Source: an uncultured Prevotella sp. (lineage in GTDB: Bacteria > Bacteroidota > Bacteroidia > Bacteroidales > Bacteroidaceae). From it: DNA of 11,780 nt. The stretch's first letter is position 1. Every line of letters starts with the position of its first letter. The position numbers were made by a program, and so were the translations under genes. The stretch spans positions 1 to 11,780 of the forward strand of contig URYG01000087.1 of the NCBI GenBank assembly GCA_900551985.1, read 5' to 3'. Of the stretch, positions 5,750 through 11,780 are shown piece by piece. Below the pieces are notes generated by a model, which was not told the origin of the DNA, did no database searches, and worked only from the letters and a program-made list of their open reading frames with translations.

Positions 5750-7705
5750 ATGGAATACAATTATGCATTTTTGATACTTCTTCTGCCATTCCTGAGCTTC
5801 CTGGTTCTGGGACTTGTGGGTATGAAGATGAAAAGACCGGTAGCAGCACTCATCGGTACCGTATTGATGGGCTGTGTATTCGCGATGTCTGTCTATACAG
5901 CATACGAGTACTTCTTTGCAGTGGGTCGCGATGCCTCTACAGGTATGTATCCAACTGTTACCGTATTTAATTTCACATGGTTGAAGTTTACTGAGTTGCT
6001 CACCTTCAACATCGGTTTCCGCCTGAGCCCAATCTCCGTATTGATGCTCATCGTGATTACCACCGTCAGCTTCATGGTTCACATCTACAGCTTCGGCTAT
6101 ATGGCAGAGCGTGATGAGAACTACAAGGTTGAGGAATATGAGAAGGGTATGCAGCGTTTCTACGCTTACCTGAGCCTCTTCACCATGTCTATGTTGGGCT
6201 TGGTAGTAGCTACCAACATCTTCCAGATGTATCTGTTCTGGGAGTTGGTGGGTGTGTGTTCATACCTGCTCATCGGTTTCTACTATCCAAAGCATGCTGC
6301 AGTTCATGCCAGCAAGAAGGCGTTCATCGTAACTCGTTTCGCTGACCTCTTCTTCTTGATCGGTATCCTGTTCTACAGCTTCTACGTAGGAACCTTCAAC
6401 TACGACTTGAATGCTCAGCCAGAGCTCAACTCAGCTTTGGCAGGTGCAGCTTGGGTAATGCCAACAGCGTTGTTCCTCATGTTCATCGGTGGTGCCGGTA
6501 AGAGTGCGATGTTCCCATTGCACATCTGGTTGCCAGATGCGATGGAGGGTCCAACACCTGTTTCTGCGTTGATCCACGCCGCTACCATGGTTGTAGCCGG
6601 TGTATATCAGGTAGCCAGCCTCTTCCCAATCTGGGTACAGTATGCTCCTGAGACTCTTCACTATGTAGCTTACATTGCAGCCTTCACCGCATTCTATGCA
6701 GCAGCCGTAGCTTGCTGCCAGCGTGATATCAAGCGTGGTCTGGCTTTCTCTACTATCTCTCAGATTGCCTACATGCTCGTAGCGCTCGGTGTTTGCTTCG
6801 CAGTAGATAACCACCACGGTGGTTTGGGTTACATGGCTGGTATCTTCCACCTGTTTACCCACGCTATGTTCAAGGCATTGCTCTTCCTCTGCTCTGGTGC
6901 CATCATCGTCATCATCGGCAGCAACTTCAAGGAGTATATGGGCGGTCTGCACAAGTACATGCCTATTACCAATATCTGCTTCCTCATCGGTTGCTTGGCG
7001 ATTGCAGGTATTCCTCCATTCGCAGGTTTCTGGTCAAAGGATGAGATTATCTCAGCTTGCTTCCAGTTCTCTCCATTCATGGGCTGGTTCATGACAGTGG
7101 TTGCCGGTATGACAGCATTCTACATGTTCCGTCTCTACTACGTTATCTTCTGGGGACAGAGCTACTATGAGCTGGATCCAGAGAACCGTCGCAAGCCACA
7201 GGAGGTTCCATTCGTGATGTGGGGTCCATTGGTATTCCTCGCCATCATCTCTTGCCTCTGCGGTCTGATTCCATTCGGTCACTTCATTTCTGCTACAGGT
7301 CAGAGCTACGATATTCATATCGACATGAGCGTGGCAACAACATCAGTTATCGTTGCTATCATCGGTATCGGTCTGGCTACTTACATGTATGCACCTAAGA
7401 AGACTCCATTGGCAGATGGCTTGGCTAAGAAGATGCCTAAGTTGCACAAGGCAGCCCTGAATCGTTTCTATATCGACGATGCTTGGCAGTTCTTCACCCA
7501 CAAGATTGTCTTCGGTCTGTTCTCAAAGCCAATCGCATGGTTCGACCGTCGTGTCATCGATGGTACCTTCAACTTCATGGCTTGGGGTGCACAGGAGGCA
7601 GGCGAGACTATCCGTCCATGGCAGAGTGGTGATGTTCGCAGCTATGCTATCTGGTTCCTCACCGGTACAGTGGCATTGACCCTGTGTCTGCTCGCTCTTC
7701 TTTAA
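5750..7705 (+). CDS. nuoL: NADH-quinone oxidoreductase subunit L
   Basis: Distal antiporter-like proton-pumping subunit of 651 aa (ND5 type), with about 16 transmembrane helices and the long lateral helix near the C-terminus. Key charged residues are all present by alignment to E. coli: Glu165 in YLFWELVGVCSYLLIGF (E144), Lys251 in GAGKSAMFPLHIWLPDAMEG (K229), His276 in ALIHAATMV (H254), His371 and Lys375 in HAMFKALLFLCSG (H338, K342), and Lys430/Asp431 in GFWSKDEI (K399/D400). The last 90 residues cover the amphipathic lateral helix and final anchor helix. At 651 aa it is somewhat longer than E. coli NuoL (613). The start lies 6 bases after nuoK and has no Shine-Dalgarno sequence. Confidence 0.97.
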   Translation: MEYNYAFLILLLPFLSFLVLGLVGMKMKRPVAALIGTVLMGCVFAMSVYTAYEYFFAVGRDASTGMYPTVTVFNFTWLKFTELLTFNIGFRLSPISVLMLIVITTVSFMVHIYSFGYMAERDENYKVEEYEKGMQRFYAYLSLFTMSMLGLVVATNIFQMYLFWELVGVCSYLLIGFYYPKHAAVHASKKAFIVTRFADLFFLIGILFYSFYVGTFNYDLNAQPELNSALAGAAWVMPTALFLMFIGGAGKSAMFPLHIWLPDAMEGPTPVSALIHAATMVVAGVYQVASLFPIWVQYAPETLHYVAYIAAFTAFYAAAVACCQRDIKRGLAFSTISQIAYMLVALGVCFAVDNHHGGLGYMAGIFHLFTHAMFKALLFLCSGAIIVIIGSNFKEYMGGLHKYMPITNICFLIGCLAIAGIPPFAGFWSKDEIISACFQFSPFMGWFMTVVAGMTAFYMFRLYYVIFWGQSYYELDPENRRKPQEVPFVMWGPLVFLAIISCLCGLIPFGHFISATGQSYDIHIDMSVATTSVIVAIIGIGLATYMYAPKKTPLADGLAKKMPKLHKAALNRFYIDDAWQFFTHKIVFGLFSKPIAWFDRRVIDGTFNFMAWGAQEAGETIRPWQSGDVRSYAIWFLTGTVALTLCLLALL

Positions 7706-7738
7706 TGAATGTCTCACAATTAAGTAAATAGAAAAGAA

Positions 7739-9238
7739 ATGAATTTAAGTATATTCGTCATAGTACCACTCCTGATGTTGCTCGGCCTCTGGTTGGCTCG
7801 CAACGATAAGCAGGTTCGTGGTGTGATGGTAGCAGGTGCCAGCGTATTGCTCGGTCTCTCCATCTATTTGGTGTTTGCATTTCTCGAAGCTCGTGAGACA
7901 ATGCCAGCCGACCAAGCTCCGATGCTCTTCACCTACTGTGTGACTTGGTTTGAACCATTGCACATCAACTATTCACTCGGTGTGGATGGTATCTCAGTGG
8001 TGATGATTCTCTTGACTTCTATCATCGTGTTCACCGGTACATTTGCTTCCTGGCAGATGGAGCCGATGAAGAAGGAGTACTTCCTCTGGTTCACACTCCT
8101 GAGCATCGGTGTATATGGCTTCTTCATCTCTATCGACATGTTCACCATGTTTATGTTCTATGAGGTAGCGCTGATTCCTATGTACCTCCTCATCGGTGTA
8201 TGGGGTAGTGGTGCGAAGGAGTATTCTGCCATGAAGTTGACCTTGATGTTGATGGGTGGTTCTGCACTCCTCATCATCGGTATCCTGGGTATCTACTTCT
8301 ACAGTGGTGCTCAGACCTTCGAAATCCTGGATATCGCTCACCATACCAATGGTGCTCATGCGATTCCTGAGAGCGTGCAGAACGTGTTCTTCCCATTGCT
8401 CTTCATCGGTTTCGGTATTCTTGGTGCGCTGTTCCCATTCCACACATGGTCTCCTGATGGTCACGCCAGTGCGCCAACAGCCGTATCTATGTTGCATGCC
8501 GGTGTATTGATGAAGCTCGGTGGTTACGGTTGCTTCCGTATCGCCATGTTCCTCTTGCCAGCAGCTACCCACGGATTCTGGATGAAGGTGTTCCTCGTGC
8601 TCACCACCATCTCTATCGTATATGGTGCTTTGTCAGCATGTGTACAGACCGACTTGAAGTACATCAACGCTTACTCATCAGTATCTCACTGTGGTATGGT
8701 GCTCTTCGCTCTCTGTATGATGACCCAGACAGCTGCAACTGGTGCAATCCTCCAGATGTTGTCTCACGGTTTGATGACCGCCCTCTTCTTCGCCGTTATC
8801 GGTATGATTTACCATCAGGCTGGTACACGTGACGTACGTTACCTGGGTGGTTTGATGAAGATTATCCCATTCCTCTCAGTAGGTTATGCAGTAGCAGGTT
8901 TGGCTAACCTCGGTTTGCCAGGTTTCTCTGGTTTCGTAGCCGAGATGACCATCTTCGTAGGTGCTTTCCAGAATGCAGATACATTCCATCGTGTATGTAC
9001 CATCATCGCATGTACCTCTATCGTAGTGACAGCGGTTTACATCTTGCGTTGTGTAGGTAAGATCCTTTATCAGAAGGTTCCTAATCCAAAGTTGGAGAAG
9101 CTTCACGATGCTACATGGGACGAGCGTATCGCTGTAGCAGGTCTGATTGCCTGCGTAGCAGGTCTCGGTATGTTCCCACTCTGGGCAGAGGAGATTATCA
9201 TGGACGCAGTAGGTCCTATCTTTAGTGTAATCATGTAA
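7739..9238 (+). CDS. nuoM: NADH-quinone oxidoreductase subunit M, lacking the TM7 lysine
   Basis: Antiporter-like proton-pumping subunit of 499 aa (ND4 type) with about 14 transmembrane helices. Glu142 in FYEVALIPMYLLIG matches E. coli E144, Lys259 in GVLMKLGGYG matches K265, His317 in SSVSHCGMV and His343 in LSHGLMTAL match the conserved histidines, and Glu402 in GFVAEMTIF matches E407. The TM7 segment is odd: FIGFGILGALFPFHTWSPDG (222-241) has Leu228 where the central lysine (K234 in E. coli) is expected, and no lysine lies anywhere in 214-235. The neighbouring nuoL and nuoN genes keep theirs. The reading frame is intact and otherwise well conserved, so this looks like a subtype rather than decay. 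The start is preceded by AGAAAAGAA, an A-rich weak ribosome site, 33 bases after nuoL. Confidence 0.96.
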   Translation: MNLSIFVIVPLLMLLGLWLARNDKQVRGVMVAGASVLLGLSIYLVFAFLEARETMPADQAPMLFTYCVTWFEPLHINYSLGVDGISVVMILLTSIIVFTGTFASWQMEPMKKEYFLWFTLLSIGVYGFFISIDMFTMFMFYEVALIPMYLLIGVWGSGAKEYSAMKLTLMLMGGSALLIIGILGIYFYSGAQTFEILDIAHHTNGAHAIPESVQNVFFPLLFIGFGILGALFPFHTWSPDGHASAPTAVSMLHAGVLMKLGGYGCFRIAMFLLPAATHGFWMKVFLVLTTISIVYGALSACVQTDLKYINAYSSVSHCGMVLFALCMMTQTAATGAILQMLSHGLMTALFFAVIGMIYHQAGTRDVRYLGGLMKIIPFLSVGYAVAGLANLGLPGFSGFVAEMTIFVGAFQNADTFHRVCTIIACTSIVVTAVYILRCVGKILYQKVPNPKLEKLHDATWDERIAVAGLIACVAGLGMFPLWAEEIIMDAVGPIFSVIM

Positions 9239-9253
9239 TAAATATCAGAAGAA

Positions 9254-10705
9254 ATGAATTACAGTCAATTTTTAAATATGTTTCCAGAAGCTTCCTTGAT
9301 GGTAGTTCTGTTGATTACTTTTATTGCTGACTTCTGCAGTTCCAAGAACTCAGACCGTCAGTGGTTCAATCCTCTGGTATGTATCTTGATGCTGACTCAC
9401 ATCTGTTTCAACATCTACCCTACAGAAGCCGCAGAGGCATTTGGCGGCATGTACACCACTGGTCCTGCTGCCGGTGTCTTGAAGACTATCCTGGCTCTGG
9501 GTACCCTCATTGTGATGGTACAGGCAAAGGAGTGGTTGAGCCGTAAGGACACAGCCTTCAAGGAGGGTGAGTTCTATATGTTGATTATCTCTACCTTGCT
9601 GGGTATGAACATGATGGTTAGTGCCAACCACTTCCTCCTGTTCTTCCTCGGCCTCGAAATGGCATCCGTGCCAATGGCCTGCTTGGTAGCCTTCGATAAG
9701 TATCGTCACCATTCTGCTGAGGCAGGTGCCAAGTTCGTTTTGACCGCTACTTTCTCTAGCGGTGTGATGATCTACGGTATCTCTCTGCTCTATGCAGCTT
9801 GCGGTACTTTGTACTTCGAGGATATGGCAAACGTCATCACTGCGTCTCCATTGACCATCGCTGGTATGGTATTCTTCTTCAGTGGCTTGGGCTTCAAGAT
9901 TTCCTTGGTTCCTTTCCACTTCTGGACAGCCGATTCATACCAGGGTGCACCAACTACTGTTACAGGTTACCTCTCAGTAGTTTCTAAGGGTGCTGCAGCG
10001 TTCACACTCTGCGCTATCCTGATGAAGGTGTTCCAGCCAATGGTAGAGTACTGGACCGTATTGCTCTATATCGTGATTGTACTCTCTATCACTATCGCCA
10101 ACCTGTTTGCCATCCGTCAGAGCGATTTGAAGCGTTTCATGGCATTCTCTTCTATCTCTCAGGCAGGTTACATCATGCTGGCAGTGGTAGGCAACTCAGC
10201 GATGAGCGTTACAGCCCTGACTTACTATGTATTGATTTACGTAGTAGCCAACCTGAGTGTCTTCGCCATCATCGCTTCTATCGAGGAGCACAACAATGGT
10301 ACAGTTCAGATGGACAGCTACAACGGTTTGTATAAGACCAATCCACGTCTGGCATTCCTGATGACTTTGGCATTGTTCTCATTGGGTGGTATTCCTCCAT
10401 TCGCTGGTATGTTCTCTAAGTTCTTCGTGTTCATGGCAGCGGTACAGGGAGCTGATATCCATACTACCCTCGGTGGTTGGGCATACGGCATCGTATTCAT
10501 TGCCTTGGTTAACACCGTATTGAGCTTGTACTACTATCTGCTCATCGTGAAGGCAATGTTCATCAAGCACAGCGATAATCCGCTTCCTACTTTCCAGAGC
10601 GCATTCTCAACCAAGTTGGCGCTTGCTATCTGCACAGTAGGTATCGTAGCATTCGGTGTTTGTTCATTCGTCTTCGACTGGATTTCAGTTGCAGCGAATG
10701 CATAA
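9254..10705 (+). CDS. nuoN: NADH-quinone oxidoreductase subunit N
   Basis: Proximal antiporter-like proton-pumping subunit of 483 aa (ND2 type) with about 14 transmembrane helices. Proton-path residues are in place: Glu135 in FLGLEMASVPMACLV (E133 in E. coli), Lys215 in GLGFKISLVPFHFW (K217), Lys245 in LSVVSKGAAAF (K247) and Lys389 in PPFAGMFSKFFVF (K395). The motif FHFWTADSYQGAPTTVTGYL (221-240) is diagnostic of NuoN. It is the last gene of the operon, 15 bases after nuoM, and is followed 16 bases later by a strong intrinsic terminator. Confidence 0.97.
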   Translation: MNYSQFLNMFPEASLMVVLLITFIADFCSSKNSDRQWFNPLVCILMLTHICFNIYPTEAAEAFGGMYTTGPAAGVLKTILALGTLIVMVQAKEWLSRKDTAFKEGEFYMLIISTLLGMNMMVSANHFLLFFLGLEMASVPMACLVAFDKYRHHSAEAGAKFVLTATFSSGVMIYGISLLYAACGTLYFEDMANVITASPLTIAGMVFFFSGLGFKISLVPFHFWTADSYQGAPTTVTGYLSVVSKGAAAFTLCAILMKVFQPMVEYWTVLLYIVIVLSITIANLFAIRQSDLKRFMAFSSISQAGYIMLAVVGNSAMSVTALTYYVLIYVVANLSVFAIIASIEEHNNGTVQMDSYNGLYKTNPRLAFLMTLALFSLGGIPPFAGMFSKFFVFMAAVQGADIHTTLGGWAYGIVFIALVNTVLSLYYYLLIVKAMFIKHSDNPLPTFQSAFSTKLALAICTVGIVAFGVCSFVFDWISVAANA

Positions 10706-10721
10706 ATAATCAATAATTTAT

Positions 10722-10762
10722 AAAATCCCAGCAATCGGTAAAGATTGCTGGGATTTTTTTTT
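10722..10762 (+). terminator. Intrinsic terminator of the nuo operon
   Basis: ATCCCAGCAATC (10725-10736) and GATTGCTGGGAT (10743-10754) form a perfect 12-bp stem with the 6-base loop GGTAAA. A-T pairs at 10722-10724 with 10755-10757 extend it, and a run of nine T (10754-10762) follows. It lies 16 bases after the nuoN stop. Confidence 0.96.
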
Positions 10763-10790
10763 GTAGTGTGTGATTTTTGATGTACCTTTG
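10760..10790 (+). promoter_or_regulatory. Promoter for the DUF4250-yitT unit (consensus Bacteroidota type)
   Basis: TTTG at 10760-10763 (-33 box), a 19-bp spacer, and TACCTTTG at 10783-10790 (-7 box) match the Bacteroidota consensus TTTG-N19-21-TAnnTTTG exactly. The -33 box uses the last T residues of the nuo terminator T-run. Transcription should start near 10796-10799, giving a leader of about 60 nt for the DUF4250 gene. Confidence 0.8.
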
Positions 10791-10800
10791 CACCCGATTA

Positions 10801-10815
10801 GAGGCATGGTGCCTC
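10801..10815 (+). other. Small hairpin at the 5' end of the DUF4250 leader
   Basis: GAGGCA (10801-10806) pairs with TGCCTC (10810-10815) around a 3-base loop, TGG. It would lie within a few bases of the predicted 5' end of the mRNA, a place where a stem commonly protects transcripts from decay. It does not cover the start codon at 10859. Confidence 0.5.
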
Positions 10816-10819
10816 CAAG

Positions 10820-10847
10820 TTAACATTTAACATTAAACATTTAACAT
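10820..10847 (+). repeat. Four tandem TTAACAT heptamers in the leader
   Basis: Head-to-tail copies at 10820-10826, 10827-10833, 10834-10840 (TAAACAT, one change) and 10841-10847. An A-run then leads to the start codon at 10859. A two-copy version lies upstream of the nuo promoter at 486-499. The low-structure AT-rich stretch may aid ribosome loading in the absence of a Shine-Dalgarno sequence (inference). Confidence 0.75.
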
Positions 10848-10858
10848 TATAAAAAAAG

Positions 10859-11044
10859 ATGGATAAGTTACCGATGAATGATGTTCCGATGCTCGTAAGT
10901 GCCATCAACTTCCTGCTTCGTGACCACGAGTTTGAATCACTCGATGAAATCTGCAATCACTTCAATGTGAATCGTGCAGCATTAGAAACCAAAATGGCTA
11001 CCCAAGGCTTTGAGTGGTCGGAAGCGCAGCATAAATTCTGGTAA
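10859..11044 (+). CDS. DUF4250 domain-containing protein
   Basis: A 61-residue soluble protein that I recognise as a DUF4250-family member from the pattern LPMNDVPMLVSAINFLLRD near the N-terminus, the central SLDEICNHFNVNRAAL and the C-terminal GFEWSEAQHKFW. The molecular function of the family is unknown. The stretch at about 27-48 (SLDEICNHFNVNRAALETKMAT) has the spacing of a helix-turn-helix, so nucleic-acid binding is possible but unproven. The protein has no signal peptide, membrane segment or cysteine pair. The start codon follows an A-rich run without a Shine-Dalgarno sequence. It has its own consensus promoter and leader, and is probably co-transcribed with the YitT-family gene 39 bases downstream. 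Confidence 0.85.
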   Translation: MDKLPMNDVPMLVSAINFLLRDHEFESLDEICNHFNVNRAALETKMATQGFEWSEAQHKFW

Positions 11045-11083
11045 AACCAAACATTATCAATTATAAACTATTAATTAAAAACA

Positions 11084-11780
11084 ATGAATTCACCTCGACC
11101 CTTGTGGAAATCTGTACAAGATTACGTGATGATTGCGATAGGAATGATTTCCTATTGTATTGGATGGAATGTGTTCTTATTGCCGATTAACGTTACGGCA
11201 AGTGGATTGCCTGGTATTGCCAGTATCATCTACTGGGCTACAGGCTGTCCGGTTCAAATTCCTTATTTGATTGCCAATGGTGCTCTGCTGTTGGCGGGTT
11301 TAAAAATCCTCGGATTTAAATTCTGCCTTAAAACCGTCTATGCTGTAGCTATTGTCACTGCATTGACCTCCCTTATCTCTTCGGGCTATCTCGTGATACC
11401 TGAGTTGCTTCACGACCAGCCATTATGGTCAGCCTTTCTGGGAGCCGTATTCTGCGGCTGCGGTATCGGTCTGGGTTTCTCGGTAGGAGGCAGTACGGGT
11501 GGTACGGATATCATTGCAGCCATTGTCAACAAGTACCGTGACATTTCTCTCGGTAGAGTGATTATGATCTGCGATATCGTCATCATCACTTCGAGTTATC
11601 TGGTAGTCCACGACATCGAGAAGATTTTCTATGGTTATGTGGTACTTTGCGTGCAGGGATTCTGCATCGACCAGGTGGTAAACAGTCGCCGCAGGAGTGT
11701 TCAGTTCTTCATCATCTCCCAGAAGTATGAGGAGATAGGCAAGCGTATCAATGTAGATGCCGAGCGAGGAGTTACCGTGG
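11084..11780 (+). CDS. YitT-family membrane protein, 5' part (3' end outside window)
   Basis: Integral membrane protein of the YitT (DUF161/DUF2179) family. The frame is open to the end of the window and shows 232 residues of a protein usually about 280-300 long. Hydrophobic segments are at about 13-35, 39-52, 60-76, 84-107, 115-134, 157-177 and 182-199. The signature GGSTGGTD at 135-142 is diagnostic. After the membrane part, the soluble C-terminal DUF2179 domain begins at about residue 205 (VQFFIISQKYEEIGKRI), and the last visible residues, ERGVTV, match its conserved turn. Transport substrate and role are unknown for most members. The ATG at 11084 follows an A/T-rich spacer (11045-11083) that shows no promoter box, so the gene is probably expressed with the DUF4250 gene. 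Confidence 0.9.
   Translation, partial: MNSPRPLWKSVQDYVMIAIGMISYCIGWNVFLLPINVTASGLPGIASIIYWATGCPVQIPYLIANGALLLAGLKILGFKFCLKTVYAVAIVTALTSLISSGYLVIPELLHDQPLWSAFLGAVFCGCGIGLGFSVGGSTGGTDIIAAIVNKYRDISLGRVIMICDIVIITSSYLVVHDIEKIFYGYVVLCVQGFCIDQVVNSRRRSVQFFIISQKYEEIGKRINVDAERGVTV

Noticed and set aside
1..11780. Mobile element, CRISPR array, tRNA/rRNA or a new defence system
   Set aside because: No transposase, integrase, spaced repeat array, cloverleaf-like sequence or clustered unknown genes were seen. Apart from the two small tail genes the window is a standard respiratory operon.

Overview
The window reads as a chromosomal segment of an anaerobic member of the Bacteroidota, most likely Prevotellaceae (Prevotella/Segatella-like). 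The grounds are the TAnnTTTG promoter -7 boxes, the A-rich translation starts that mostly lack a Shine-Dalgarno sequence, the closeness of the proteins to the Bacteroidales form of complex I, and moderate GC coding sequence separated by very AT-rich spacers. The genus is an inference. All genes lie on the + strand.

Layout. (1) Bases 1-338 hold the 3' part of a deoxynucleoside kinase gene. (2) Bases 339-584 are intergenic, with a strong hairpin, degenerate repeats with a period of about 42 bp, and a promoter for the next operon. (3) Bases 585-10705 are one compact operon, nuoA-B-CD-H-I-J-K-L-M-N, encoding a respiratory complex I (proton-pumping quinone oxidoreductase). It ends in a textbook intrinsic terminator at 10722-10762. 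(4) A new consensus promoter follows at once, with a structured leader, a 61-residue DUF4250 gene (10859-11044), and a YitT-family membrane protein gene (11084 onward) that runs off the end of the window.

How the genes work together. NuoB, NuoCD and NuoI form the quinone-reducing (Q) module with its iron-sulfur clusters. NuoA, H, J, K, L, M and N form the membrane proton-pumping arm. The NADH-oxidising module NuoE-F-G is absent: nuoCD is followed 2 bases later by nuoH, and no other reading frame could hold it. The complex must therefore take electrons from ferredoxin, flavodoxin or another donor, or from a module encoded elsewhere. This EFG-less layout is already known in Bacteroides, so it is notable but not new.

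Nothing in the window looks like a new defence, mobile or biosynthetic system, and I saw no tRNA, rRNA, CRISPR array or insertion sequence. The most interesting points are the loss of the central TM7 lysine in NuoM (it is kept in NuoL and NuoN), a C-terminal extension of NuoB, the intergenic repeat/hairpin block before nuoA, and TTAACAT heptamer repeats near both promoters.
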